Under the pieces are notes generated by a model, which worked only from the letters and a program-made list of their open reading frames with translations, was not told where the DNA came from and searched no databases. Below, piece after piece: positions 18,601-26,404 of a stretch of DNA of 36,718 nucleotides. A program made the position numbers and the translations under genes. Location of the stretch: NCBI GenBank assembly GCA_903847975.1, contig CAINFC010000173.1:1-36718 (forward strand), read 5' to 3'. Within the stretch, counting starts at the first letter, position 1, and each line of letters opens with the position of its first letter. Source of the DNA: an uncultured Acidobacteriota bacterium. Lineage in GTDB: Bacteria; Acidobacteriota; UBA6911; CAINFC01.

Positions 18601-19210
18601 GGATGAGGAAATCGACAAGATCTTCGACCCCTTTTATTCCAGCAAGTTTACCGGGAGAGGGATGGGCCTGTCGGTGGTCCTGGGGATCGTTCGGGAGCAC
18701 GAAGGCGTCATCACCGTGGAGAGCCAGCAGGGCCTGGGCAGCAGTTTCCATGTTTACCTGCCCCAGGTGGAGGACGCGGTTTCCAGGGAAGAACCGGTGG
18801 AGGAGAAAATCCGTCCCGGAAAAAAGAGCGGCACAATGCTTCTGGTGGAAGACGAGGAGCCGGTCCGCCAGGTGACCACCGCCCTGTTGGAACATCTGGG
18901 CTTTATGGTACTTTCAGCCAAGGACGGCATGGAAGCCGTGCAGATGTTCCGGCAGCATGCCGGATTGATCCAATGGGTGCTCTGCGACCTTAGCATGCCC
19001 CGGATGAACGGATGGGAAACGCTGGTTGCAATTCGTCAGCTCGCGCCCGACATTCCGGTCATCCTGGCCAGCGGTTATTCCGAGGAGCTCTTGAACGACG
19101 GCGATTACGAGGAGCGCCCGCAGGCGTTTTTATGCAAGCCCTACCGGCGCACGGAGCTGTGCCGGGCGATCGAGTCCATTCTCCCCCCCAGAGAAGGGAC
19201 CGAATCCTGA
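15686..19210 (+). CDS. Hybrid sensor histidine kinase with three receiver and four PAS domains
   Basis: 1174 aa from the ATG at 15686 (an ATG at 15695 is also possible). Order: receiver 1 (about 3-120, D58), receiver 2 (137-250, D188), PAS1 (~274-390), PAS2 (~404-515), PAS3 (~529-645), PAS4 (~655-775), HisKA with H805 in AGAIAHHFNNQLQ, the HATPase (~895-1028; NLLTNAWEAM, DSGCGMADEEIDKIFDPFYS, GRGMGLSV) and receiver 3 (~1050-1165; D1101, CKPYR). No membrane segments, so it is a cytoplasmic sensor. Receiver 1 looks degenerate: the acidic pair is N-D and the switch Lys is replaced (SYPIN). The base beside the phospho-His is His, not Asp/Glu. No cognate regulator is adjacent. Confidence 0.92.
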   Translation: MVEMSVPYVVIVNDAPTQLLLQEALVRDAGFEVQSFSGAEEALKAMNPAAPPALIMTDLNMPGIDGWQFCRLLRSREYAAFNQVPLLVFSASFTGLVPEKIAAEFGVESFLSYPINEKQFIERVRNIVLHGVREISPLRVLIVENDSAFASTLQELFTENGYLVETVSTIRDALKLFPNKSFDIAVLDHHLSDGVGTSLLDTFRDESAGCLCVMMTSDPNPNLALGWMRRGAAAYVHKPFNPGYLLELCSRALRERTLRRVENLLEERTREVRESEERFQRIYTQSPVGVVLVDIDLRFLHCNDAFCRLVGYTEKELQAKTVKEIAYPPDQEVGQPEVRAILAGEAEQAMVETRYLRKDGEIVWGSVTFRLTHDYQGRPASLLALVQDITERKRAEEQERVAQAKYRVLFESLPLGVTITGNSGEIIEINQASGRILGLPRNTQALQTLNRAPWKTVRPDGTPMPAREYAGMLALRYNRPVDGVEMGICRDSGEIRWLNVSAAPIPLEGYGAVVTYSDITERKRTEDSLRIASLYSRNLIETSLDPLVTISAEGKIMDVNRATEKVTGLGREQLIGTDFADYFTDPALARAGYQKVFSQGQVTGYPLAIRHASGILTDVLYNASVFRNEQGGVLGVFAAARDITELKQAEEQLRASEERMSNAFQYASIGMAFVGTDGRWMKVNPALVRLLGYTEEELLAKTFQDITHPDDLDTDLDYVRRILQGEITTYQMEKRYFHRNGGIVWVLLSVSLVRDSQGNPLHFISQIQDITARKQAEEARLDLERQLQRTQKAESLGRMAGAIAHHFNNQLQAVSGFLELAMDKLAPGTGLWEDITEAMNAARRAAQVSGLMLTYLGQSHGEKMPLNLSDVCRQSLPMFESLLPKNVLLEADFPADGPRIRANANQMQQILTNLLTNAWEAMGKRQGAVRLVVRTVHPSGIPATRRVFPAESAFGPRPYACLEVIDSGCGMADEEIDKIFDPFYSSKFTGRGMGLSVVLGIVREHEGVITVESQQGLGSSFHVYLPQVEDAVSREEPVEEKIRPGKKSGTMLLVEDEEPVRQVTTALLEHLGFMVLSAKDGMEAVQMFRQHAGLIQWVLCDLSMPRMNGWETLVAIRQLAPDIPVILASGYSEELLNDGDYEERPQAFLCKPYRRTELCRAIESILPPREGTES

Positions 19211-19275
19211 AGAACTTGAGGCTTATCTGTCGGCATCGCCAGAGACAGCCCGGCAAAAATTCGCCCTCTCCTTTC

Positions 19276-19373
19276 GACAAGCCCTTCCGCTTTTCTTCCC
19301 GCTCTTCCTTTCTTCCTGCAAGCCCCAATCTTTTCACAGGAAGACGGGAAGATCAGGGAGGAAGAAGGAAGCC
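19276..19373. repeat. R1 palindromic repeat, copy C
   Basis: Read as its reverse complement, this ~98-bp copy is nearly identical along its full length to copy D at 26160-26256. Inner arms: TCTTCCTG and CAGGAAGA. Outer arms: TCTTCCCG and CGGGAAGA, with a 9-nt asymmetric insert. It lies between two convergent stop codons. Confidence 0.85.
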
Positions 19374-19463
19374 ATCCGTGTAATTGGGAAGAGGAGAGGG
19401 ACTTGTTACCGACTTGTCCCTAATGGGGAAGGTGAAAAAAATCGACGATCCACCGGCGGCCGG

Positions 19464-19490
19464 TTCCCGCTGGCGACATACCAGCGGGAA
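19464..19490. repeat. Perfect 10-bp hairpin
   Basis: TTCCCGCTGG (19464-19473), a 7-nt loop and CCAGCGGGAA (19481-19490). No T-run follows on either strand. It is 60 bp past the M16 stop on the minus strand and could be a transcript-end stabiliser. Confidence 0.6.
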
Positions 19491-19550
19491 TCGACCCTTC
19501 CGGCAATTCCGGATGCCCGCAGCGATGAGAATCCGGCTGCGGACCTCCGC

Positions 19551-21731
19551 TTATTTCGGAGCCGCCGCGGCCGGTTTGTCGAAGAGCCCTTCCGCAAAGC
19601 CCTTGTTCGTTTCCACCGAGGAGGTTTTCGAGGAGGCCTTCACCTCGCCTTTCACTTTCTGGACTTCCTCCATCGGCAGGCGCAAACCGCCGGCTGCCTG
19701 GAAGTCAGCAAGGGTTTCAACGGTTTCTGCCGGTCCTTCCTGGGTTTGGGTGGTTTGCTGGAATCCCATGATCGAAGACCCGTCGGGGGACAGGTAAACC
19801 CGAAGAGGAGTTTCACCCAGGCGGACCAGAACCAGCAGCGCCTCCTTGTCTTCCAGCTTGGCCTTGCCTAACGCCTGCCCCTGCAGTTTTCCTTCCAGCA
19901 CCTGCTTGAGCAGCAGGACGCCTCCCAGAGAGGTGTAAAGGCCCCGGCGCATTTCGGCGGCAGCGCTGCCGGGCATGTCCCGGGTCATCTGGCCCATCTT
20001 CATCCAGGCTTTTTCTCCGTCGACCACCTGCATCACCGTACCCATGGGCGTCGCCATTTCCTGACAGTAGCGGTCCGGAAGCACGAAGACGCTTTTTACC
20101 TTGAGCTCCATCTCCCCCATGGGAGTTTTGGCCTTGACCACGCTCTGGGTGGTTACGTCTTTCAGTCCCAGCAGAGTCTGCTCGCCCATGGCCATGGCAG
20201 CCTTACGCAGCAGCTCCGTCCCGGCCTTCAGGCTTTCCGCTGTGGCTTCCGGGATGACCTCTTTCGGTTTGGGTTCGGGAATCCGGATGTCCAGGGTGGT
20301 GAGCTTGCCGAAAGTGGAGAGAGGCTTGTCGAACTGCTCCGCCCGCCCCACGGCCAGGATCGTCAGGACGTCCGGTTTGAGATGCTTCTGGGAGACCCGC
20401 AGGATATCCTCCTTGGTTACCTTCTCGATGGCGCTGCGCAGCTTGACATTGAAGTCGGTCGGATAACCGTAAAAGTCGTAGACCGCCTGACGGTTGACGA
20501 TTTTGGCGATGGAATCGTACTCGAAGGCGTAGCTGTTCAGGTACCCTTCCTTGGCCCGCCGCAGCTCGGCATCGGTCACCGGCGCTTCGCGAATCTTCTT
20601 GATCTCCTCCAGTATGGTGCTGATGGCTTCCGCGGTGCTGGCCGGCTTGGTGGAGGTGTAGAAAGAAAAAAGCCCCGGTCGCGTGTATCCCGGGACCATG
20701 TAGCCGCCGGCTCCGTAGGCGAGCCCTTTGGTGGTTCTCACGCTGACGAAGATCCGCGAGGAAAAGCCGCCTCCCAGGATCTCACCCATCAGGTTCACGG
20801 CCGCATAGTCGGGATCGTCCAGGCGCAGCCCCAGATGGCCCATCTGGATGAAGGTCTGCTCGACATCCTTCTTTTCGATGTAGTTGACGGACGGCGCCGG
20901 GGCGGGAATCGCCGGTACCGGAATCTGCGGAGCCGGTCCCGCGACCTGCCATCCCGAAAAAGCCTGGGCGATTTTAGCCTTCATATCGGCCACGGCAAAA
21001 TCGCCCCAGACCGCCAGAATTACGGCATCGGGACGGAAATATTTCCGGTGATAGGAGACCAGGTCGGCCTGGGTCAGGCCGTCGACGTCGTCATACTCGA
21101 ACTGACGGGCGAGAGGGGAATCCTTGCCGAAGATCACCTTCATTATTTCGCGCCGGGCCAGAGCCTGGACGTTGTCGTTGCGCCGGGCAATGAGGCTGCG
21201 CATGTGCGTTTTAGCCAGGTCCACCTTGTCCTGGGCCAGGGCGGGGGCCATCAGGAACTCGGCATAAACGGGCAGTACCTTGTCCAGGTGCTCGGTCAGA
21301 GTCCGGCCGCTGACTTCTCCGTAGTTCTCTCCGACGCTGGTTTCCACGGAAGCTCCCAGCCGCTCCAGCATCTCGTCCACTTTGTCTCCGCTCATGCTTT
21401 TGATGCCTCCGGTCCGATGTACCTCGCCGAACAGTTCGGTCAGGCCGGTCTTTCCTTTGGGCTCGGCAATGTTTCCCCCGCGGATCAGGGCGCGGAATCG
21501 GATCTGCGGAAACTCCCGATCTTCAATCAGCAGCAGCCGCATGCCGTTGGGCAGCGTTTCCCGGGTAATGGACGGCAATTGAATTTCATTCAGTTTGGGA
21601 TAGGCAATCTTATCGATAGCCCGCGGGGCACGCTCTTTTTGCGCGGATGCCGCCTGCGCAAATCCGTAGGTGGCCGCCATGGCCAGAAGCAGAACGGCAA
21701 TGCCTGCCCGCATCGGGGTTTTGGTGCTCAT
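19551..21731 (-). CDS. Inactive M16-family peptidase homologue with C-terminal LolA-like domain
   Basis: 726 aa. Signal peptide (residues 1 to ~30, AQAASA). Two M16 half-domains follow (about 50-260 and 280-500; TLPNGMRLLLIEDREFP, LSFYTSTKPASTAEAI-like segments). The zinc motif HxxEH is replaced: GLTELFGEVHRTGG gives E99, G102 and E103 at those positions, so it cannot bind zinc and probably partners the active subunit encoded just upstream. The C-terminal ~200 residues (MGTVMQVVDGEKAWMKMG, ALLVLVRLGETPLRVYL, TVETLADFQAAGGLRLP) look like a lipoprotein-carrier (LolA/outer-membrane sorting) β-fold. Periplasmic. It follows the active M16 gene by 42 bp. Confidence 0.85.
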   Translation of the reverse strand: MSTKTPMRAGIAVLLLAMAATYGFAQAASAQKERAPRAIDKIAYPKLNEIQLPSITRETLPNGMRLLLIEDREFPQIRFRALIRGGNIAEPKGKTGLTELFGEVHRTGGIKSMSGDKVDEMLERLGASVETSVGENYGEVSGRTLTEHLDKVLPVYAEFLMAPALAQDKVDLAKTHMRSLIARRNDNVQALARREIMKVIFGKDSPLARQFEYDDVDGLTQADLVSYHRKYFRPDAVILAVWGDFAVADMKAKIAQAFSGWQVAGPAPQIPVPAIPAPAPSVNYIEKKDVEQTFIQMGHLGLRLDDPDYAAVNLMGEILGGGFSSRIFVSVRTTKGLAYGAGGYMVPGYTRPGLFSFYTSTKPASTAEAISTILEEIKKIREAPVTDAELRRAKEGYLNSYAFEYDSIAKIVNRQAVYDFYGYPTDFNVKLRSAIEKVTKEDILRVSQKHLKPDVLTILAVGRAEQFDKPLSTFGKLTTLDIRIPEPKPKEVIPEATAESLKAGTELLRKAAMAMGEQTLLGLKDVTTQSVVKAKTPMGEMELKVKSVFVLPDRYCQEMATPMGTVMQVVDGEKAWMKMGQMTRDMPGSAAAEMRRGLYTSLGGVLLLKQVLEGKLQGQALGKAKLEDKEALLVLVRLGETPLRVYLSPDGSSIMGFQQTTQTQEGPAETVETLADFQAAGGLRLPMEEVQKVKGEVKASSKTSSVETNKGFAEGLFDKPAAAAPK

Positions 21732-21773
21732 AGGTTCCTCCTAGTCATTCTTTCCATGCTTTTGCTGTCATAC

Positions 21774-23303
21774 TCACTTCTGGGCCGTTTGCGCCTTGGG
21801 CTGTTCCGAGGCGGTCTCGATCGCTCCCACGGTGCGGTTCATCTTAACGAAGGTTTTTTTGGCGATCCTCTGGATATCCTCCGGGGTTACCTTGTCGATC
21901 TGCGCCAGCCAGCGGAAGGTCTCTCTCCAGTCACCCCGAAGGTTCTGGCTTTCGGCCAGCTGCATGGCCAGGCCCATATTGGAGCCGATGGTGCTCAGAA
22001 ATTCGCTCTTGGCGCGGGCTTTCAGACCTTCCAGCTCCTCCGGGGCCACCGGTTCGGTTTTCAGCTTCTCGATCTCTTCGTAAATGGCCGCCTCACATTC
22101 CGCATTGGTTTTTCCCTTATTGGGAACCGCCAGGAAGAGGAAAAGGCCTGGGTATTTCTGTCCGAGCTGGGTGATGGCCTGCACGGCGACAGCCAGCTTC
22201 TTCTCTTTGACCAGGGCTTTGTAGAGGCGCGAGGAACGGCCTCCGGCCAGGATGTCGCTCACCGCTTCATAGACGGCGTGGTCCGGGTCATTGATCCCCG
22301 GCTTGTGATAGGCGATCAGCAGCATAGGCTGAGAGGGGTCCTCCATCAGCACCCTCTTTTCCGAGCGCTGTTCCGGCTCCTGGGTAATGACGGGTCCCGG
22401 CTTTTCTCCCGACGGGATTTTGCCCATGGTCCGCTCCAGGATCGGCATCGCCCTGGCCGGGTCAACATCTCCGACGACCACCGCCGTCAGGTTTTTGGCA
22501 CCGTAATACCGCGAGAACCATTCTCTGGCCTGGGCCCGGGTGATTCCCTGCAGGTCGCTCATGTGCCCGATGACGAAGGAGCGGTACATGCTGGCCTTGA
22601 ATGCCACCGCCACGAAGTCTTCGATCAGCCGGCGAATGGGCTGGCTCATACCCATGCGGCGCTCCTCCATGATCACGTCCTTTTCCTTGTAAAATTCGCG
22701 CAGCACGGGGTTGGTAAAGCGGTCCGCCTCCAGGGTGGCCCAGAGTTCCAGCTTATTGGAAGAGAGCGAATAAAGGTAGACCGTCTGGTCCGGGGAGGTG
22801 AATGCATTCAGGTCCTGAGCCCCCTCCCGCTCCAGGATCTCGCCGATTTCATTGGAGACCACCAGCTTCTGCGCCTCGGCCTGAGCCTGCTTCATGGCTG
22901 CTTCCAGCTGCTTGAGCCTGGCCTCATCGGGCCGTGGCCTTCGAAGCCACTCCGAACGCCACGCCAGGAAGGTTTCGTCTTCCTTTTTCATGGCGGCCAC
23001 TTCCTCGGCAAAATTTTTAGTGCCGACCGTGGTGGTTCCTTTGAATGCCATGTGCTCGAAAATGTGCGCCAGGCCGGTCGCATTCTGGTTTTCATCCACG
23101 GCGCCGACATCGGCATAGGTGACCATGGAAATGACCGGGGCGTTGGTCCTGGGCAGCAGGATCACCTTGAGACCGTTGGGTAGCGTTTTTTCGAAAACGC
23201 GCTTCTCCAGATCCGCAAATCCCTGGGCCGCGGCGACGCCGGCAAGGACCAGCCAGGCGGCAGCGAAGATCAACCAGGTTCGGATTTCCCTTGTTTTTTT
23301 CAT
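21774..23303 (-). CDS. Zinc peptidase of the M16 family, exported
   Basis: 509 aa with a signal peptide (residues 1 to ~27, ending VAAAQG). The inverted zinc motif is intact: H80-I-F-E83-H84 in GLAHIFEHMAFKGT. The downstream third-ligand helix is LEADRFTNPVLREFYKEKDVIMEERRM. Between them is a ~60-residue charged helical insertion (AAMKKEDETFLAWRSEWLRR and following). The second half-domain carries KPGINDPDHAVYEAVSDILAGGRSSRLYKAL. M16B enzymes degrade peptides in a closed chamber and often work as active/inactive heterodimers, which fits the gene downstream. Start: a GGAGGAGAA site precedes the ATG, and a consensus promoter lies 175 bp upstream. Confidence 0.93.
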   Translation of the reverse strand: MKKTREIRTWLIFAAAWLVLAGVAAAQGFADLEKRVFEKTLPNGLKVILLPRTNAPVISMVTYADVGAVDENQNATGLAHIFEHMAFKGTTTVGTKNFAEEVAAMKKEDETFLAWRSEWLRRPRPDEARLKQLEAAMKQAQAEAQKLVVSNEIGEILEREGAQDLNAFTSPDQTVYLYSLSSNKLELWATLEADRFTNPVLREFYKEKDVIMEERRMGMSQPIRRLIEDFVAVAFKASMYRSFVIGHMSDLQGITRAQAREWFSRYYGAKNLTAVVVGDVDPARAMPILERTMGKIPSGEKPGPVITQEPEQRSEKRVLMEDPSQPMLLIAYHKPGINDPDHAVYEAVSDILAGGRSSRLYKALVKEKKLAVAVQAITQLGQKYPGLFLFLAVPNKGKTNAECEAAIYEEIEKLKTEPVAPEELEGLKARAKSEFLSTIGSNMGLAMQLAESQNLRGDWRETFRWLAQIDKVTPEDIQRIAKKTFVKMNRTVGAIETASEQPKAQTAQK

Positions 23304-23733
23304 GCTTCTCCTCCTAATTTTATGGTTTCATTCCACCGTAATGTTTCTCTCCGAAGGATTCCCCTTGACCTGGAAGGGTTGTCTTGCCCGAAAGGAAGCC
23401 GGATTCTTTATCCTACTTCGTCGGAACATACCGATGGCGGGAAAGAGCTTTTCTGGTATCGAAGGGAATCATCTTTCCATTATAGGCGGCAGCGGAAGAA
23501 CGAGTCAAGCAGAGGGAAAAAAAGGGGGGAAAAAGGACAGCCGCCTCTGCATGTTCTGCCGGAACCGGCCATTGATCGGACCATCACCGGAAAAACGGAC
23601 CTCTTCTTCCAAGGTGTGCCCGGGCGCCAGGCCCTTGTTTCTTGGCGGCAAATACAAAATTATGATAAGGTTTGGCGAACTGGTTTATGCTCCGCTGGAG
23701 CGGACGGCCAGACACGGAGGGAAAGGGACCGAA
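23304..23733. other. 430-bp divergent intergenic region
   Basis: No gene is convincing here, although an open frame runs through it in phase with the downstream oxidoreductase. It holds the M16 operon promoter (23479-23508, minus) and the ribosome site of the M16 gene. On the plus strand a possible -10 box TATGAT lies near 23661-23666 without a good -35 box. An A/G-rich run (GAGGGAAAAAAAGGGGGG) lies near 23511-23528. Confidence 0.5.
23479..23508 (-). promoter_or_regulatory. Sigma70 promoter for the M16 peptidase operon
   Basis: On the minus strand TTGACT (23508-23503, 5/6), an 18-nt spacer and a perfect TATAAT (23484-23479). The predicted leader is ~170 nt, long enough to hold regulatory structure. 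Confidence 0.7.
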
Positions 23734-24702
23734 ATGAACATTATCCAGGTATCCGGAACCGGTGGTCCGGAACAGTTGTTGTGTAAAGAGATCGTGACCC
23801 CGGAGCCCAAGGCCGGCGAAGTTCTGGTCCGGAACGAAGCTGTCGGGGTGAATTTTATCGACATTTACCACCGCAGCGGGATTTACCCTCTGGCCCTGCC
23901 TTTTATTCCCGGGCTGGAGGCGGCGGGCACGGTGGCGGTCGCCAACTCCCTCTCCCCGGAGTTTCAAGTCGGGGACCGCGTTTGCTATGCAATGACTATG
24001 GGCGCCTATGCGCAGTACACCTGTGTTCCGGTTGGCAACCTGGTGCGCATGCCCGCCTGGATGGATTCCCGTCTGGGGGCGGCCTCGCTGTTGCAGGGGA
24101 TGACCGCCCATTTTCTGAGCGGCTCCACCTACCCCCTGCAGGAAAAAGATACCGCTCTCGTTCATGCCGCGGCCGGCGGCGTCGGTCGGTTGCTGGTGCA
24201 AATGGCCCGGGCCCGCGGAGCACGGGTCATTGCCACCGTCTCCTCCCTGGAGAAAGCGAATCTGGCCCGGGAAGCCGGGGCCAGCGAAGTGATTTTCTAC
24301 GAGGAGCAGGATTTCCTCGCACAGGTTCGCTACCTGACCGGCGGCAAGGGAGTGCAAGTGGTGTACGATTCGGTGGGACGAAACACCTGGCAGAAAAGCC
24401 TGGAGTGCCTGGCGCCCCGGGGTATGCTGGTCTTATACGGGCAGTCGAGCGGACTGGTTCCGCCCATCGATCCCCAGGAGCTGGCCCAGAGGGGTTCGTT
24501 GTTTGTCACCCGGCCGACCCTCCGGCACTACCTGCTGAGCCGCGAGGAGCTGGATCATCGCTCCGGGGAACTGTTCCAGTGGATCCGGGAGGGAAAAATC
24601 CAGGTAAAGATCGATAAGACCTTTCCCCTGGAGCAGGCCCCCGACGCGCACCGCTACCTGCAGGCTCGAAAAACCATGGGCAAAGTCCTGCTCCTTCCCT
24701 GA
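23734..24702 (+). CDS. Quinone oxidoreductase (zinc-independent MDR family)
   Basis: 322 aa from the ATG at 23734, where the family N-terminus begins (MNIIQVSGTGGPEQLLCKEI) and a GGAGGGAAAGGGA site precedes it. The frame upstream has no matching content. Landmarks of NADPH:quinone reductase: VGVNFIDIYHRSGIYPLALPF, PGLEAAGTV, GAYAQYTCVP, GMTAHFLSGSTYPL, HAAAGGVGRLLVQMAR (NADPH-binding GGVG) and ASEVIFYEEQDF. The catalytic zinc ligands of alcohol dehydrogenases are absent. It likely reduces quinones or α,β-unsaturated carbonyls in the cytoplasm. It ends 3 bp from the convergent barrel gene. Confidence 0.92.
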   Translation: MNIIQVSGTGGPEQLLCKEIVTPEPKAGEVLVRNEAVGVNFIDIYHRSGIYPLALPFIPGLEAAGTVAVANSLSPEFQVGDRVCYAMTMGAYAQYTCVPVGNLVRMPAWMDSRLGAASLLQGMTAHFLSGSTYPLQEKDTALVHAAAGGVGRLLVQMARARGARVIATVSSLEKANLAREAGASEVIFYEEQDFLAQVRYLTGGKGVQVVYDSVGRNTWQKSLECLAPRGMLVLYGQSSGLVPPIDPQELAQRGSLFVTRPTLRHYLLSREELDHRSGELFQWIREGKIQVKIDKTFPLEQAPDAHRYLQARKTMGKVLLLP

Positions 24703-24705
24703 GGC

Positions 24706-26004
24706 CTAAAAGGTCAGCATGGTTTCCCAGCGGATGAAATAAGCCCAGTGCCGGTTGTCCGGATAAAAGTTTCCCGGCTGAAGGATCTCGGTCAGGAGGT
24801 ACGTGGTCCAGTGGCGGTTGACTTTGTAGGTATACCGCGGAATCCACAAATGGCCGCGTGACAGGCCGGAGAGAGGGTTCTGCGGCTGGGCCAGAACCCG
24901 CGGCTGTAATGCGGACATTTTCCGGTAGGTGAAATCCAGGCTGCTTTTCGCGTCGATCTGCCACAGCAGACCGGGGCTGTACATGCGAATGTTGGTCCAG
25001 TAGGCGACGCCCTGCTCCTGGGTCTGGGTGTAAAGGTACAGTTCGCTCCATTTGGGCCATCGGCTGAAAATCGGATCCCAGCCCTCCTGTGTGGAGCTGC
25101 CCATTTTGTCTCCGGAAAGCTGCGTGAAGTTAAAGCGCAGAGTGACCGGTGCCGCTTTCCACTTCCGTCGGATTTCGGCGTAGCCGCCGTTGCCCAGGCG
25201 TCCCTGGGTTCCGTAGGTGCCGTGCTGCAAGGCCCATTCGAACGTGTATTCCAGTCCGGCGGCCCCCTTGCCGGAAATACGAGAGCCCCAGGTGCCGATG
25301 TCGCTTTCCAGGTATTTCCCCCGGGCTTCCTCGTGTTTGTACATGCCGTAGAATTCTCCTCTCCAGCTTTTGGAGAGCTCACGGGTCCAGTAGAGGCCGG
25401 CTCCTTCTTCCGCTCTTTCCAGCAGCGTCTGGCTCTGGCTGTGGATTACCGGCAGATAGCGGTCTTTGCCCGGGGAGACGATAACAAAAGCGTCCAGGGT
25501 TCCCTTCTTCATGGCATAGGTGGCGCGGAGCGCATTGAAGTAGATCGTCCGGGATCCGTCCCCCGGGTTGCCCTCAATGAGCACCAGGCCTTCCCCGAAC
25601 ATCATATCCTGCCGGCCGATGCGCACCGTGAGCTTGGGGTGCAGGGTGCCCTTGAGCTCCAGGAAGAGGTTATCGAAAACAAATTCGTGGATGGTGAAGT
25701 CGCGCTTGGGGTAGATCTTCAGGTAAGGACGGAACTCGTTGGTGATGCGGGCTTGAAAGGAAATGCCCGATCCGAGCCGGATTCCGCCCCAGACGCGGGG
25801 ACGGACGCGCATGAAGACCGCACGGTCATCGCGGGTGTCGGTGGTATCCCAGATGTTGTTCCAGGTTTTGGGACGCAGCCGCAGGTCGGCCCCCCAGAAC
25901 CAGCGCTTCTCAGAGGATGCCTGAGAAGATGCGTTTTGTGCAAAGCCGCAGAAAGGGAGAGAGAGCAGCAGGATCGCCTGGCAGTAAAACAGTAATCGCT
26001 TCAT
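24706..26004 (-). CDS. Outer-membrane β-barrel, alginate-export-like family
   Basis: 432 aa with a signal peptide (residues 1 to ~22, LLLSLPFCGFAQ). The rest alternates short amphipathic strands with aromatic girdles (WFWGADLRLRPKTWNN, FMRVRPRVWGGIRLG, ISFQARITNEFR, LTVRIGRQDMMFGEGLVL, YFNALRATYAM) and ends with a strand finishing in Phe (WAYFIRWETMLTF), the usual outer-membrane insertion signal. The IGRQDMMFGEGLVLIEG segment is typical of the alginate-export (AlgE-like) family. It probably passes an anionic saccharide or another solute; alginate itself is not implied. GAGAGG lies 9 nt before the ATG. Confidence 0.85.
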   Translation of the reverse strand: MKRLLFYCQAILLLSLPFCGFAQNASSQASSEKRWFWGADLRLRPKTWNNIWDTTDTRDDRAVFMRVRPRVWGGIRLGSGISFQARITNEFRPYLKIYPKRDFTIHEFVFDNLFLELKGTLHPKLTVRIGRQDMMFGEGLVLIEGNPGDGSRTIYFNALRATYAMKKGTLDAFVIVSPGKDRYLPVIHSQSQTLLERAEEGAGLYWTRELSKSWRGEFYGMYKHEEARGKYLESDIGTWGSRISGKGAAGLEYTFEWALQHGTYGTQGRLGNGGYAEIRRKWKAAPVTLRFNFTQLSGDKMGSSTQEGWDPIFSRWPKWSELYLYTQTQEQGVAYWTNIRMYSPGLLWQIDAKSSLDFTYRKMSALQPRVLAQPQNPLSGLSRGHLWIPRYTYKVNRHWTTYLLTEILQPGNFYPDNRHWAYFIRWETMLTF

Positions 26005-26105
26005 AGTCCGAAACCTCTCGAAACAGGTCTACTCCCGGTGAAAACCAAGCCCGACCAAGGCTCCTCCCCCTTCCCGAATCGGACCAACCCCAAAGAGCGG
26101 AACTT

Positions 26106-26111
26106 ATTATA
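26106..26111 (-). promoter_or_regulatory. Possible -10 box for the outer-membrane barrel gene
   Basis: A perfect TATAAT on the minus strand about 100 nt before the ATG. The -35 region is poor, so this call is tentative. Confidence 0.35.
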
Positions 26112-26159
26112 ACTGATGGCCCGGCAGAAAGTCCCTATTCCCTTCCGAAAAATACGGAC

Positions 26160-26256
26160 GGCTTCTTTCTTCCTTCCTGATCTTCCCTTCTTCCTGTGAA
26201 ATGATTGGACTTGCAGGAAGAAAGGAAGAGCGGGAAGAAAAGCGGAAGGGCCTGTC
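26160..26256. repeat. R1 palindromic repeat, copy D
   Basis: It runs in the opposite orientation to copy C, to which its reverse complement is almost identical. It contains CTTCTTCCTGTG, AAATGATTGGAC, TTGCAGGAAG and GAAGAGCGGGAAGAAAAGCGG. It is flanked by two R2-type segments that share GATGGCCCG and AAAGTCC, placed as direct repeats about 180 bp apart (26114 and 26294). Confidence 0.85.
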
Positions 26257-26268
26257 GTCAGCAGGCGG

Positions 26269-26313
26269 GGACTTCTTACCGGATTGCCATAACCGATGGC
26301 CCGTAAAAAGTCC
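26269..26313. repeat. R2-type inverted repeat
   Basis: GGACTTCTTACCGG at the left pairs imperfectly with CCCGTAAAAAGTCC at the right. Similar arms occur at 130-172, near 19399 and at 36625-36638. Confidence 0.55.
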
Positions 26314-26356
26314 GAAAAACAACCGAAAACAAACTTACAAACGAAAGCGGTTCTGG

Positions 26357-26404
26357 GTACAGTCTTCCGACTGTGCGTGGCAAGCAGGTTTCAGCTTGTA
26401 CCAC
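26357..26404. repeat. Double-hairpin repeat-like element
   Basis: ACAGTC (26359-26364), loop TTCC and GACTGT (26369-26374) form the first hairpin. GTGG-CAAGC (26377-26385) pairs with GCTTG-TA-CCAC (26394-26404) as the second. The run GCAAGCTTGGACTCCAAAC follows. The style resembles dispersed non-coding elements I recall from Acidobacteria and Planctomycetes; that link is from memory. Confidence 0.5.

Larger units (their letters stand above)
19211..19550. other. Convergent intergenic region between the histidine kinase and M16 genes
   Basis: No gene is supported. It holds R1 copy C (19276-19373), an R2-like segment GGGACTTGTTACCGACTTGTCCC near 19399-19421, and a perfect 10-bp hairpin at 19464-19490. 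Both flanking genes end here, so these structures may help terminate both transcripts. Confidence 0.6.

Noticed and set aside
20382-23183. A 933-codon open frame on the plus strand opposite the two M16 genes
   Set aside because: It is antisense to two well-supported peptidase genes, has no recognisable motif or ribosome site, and long antisense frames are expected at this GC content.
23304-23733. An N-terminal extension of the quinone oxidoreductase running back to 23119
   Set aside because: The family N-terminus begins at the ATG at 23734 with a good ribosome site, and the upstream part overlaps the M16 promoter and coding start.
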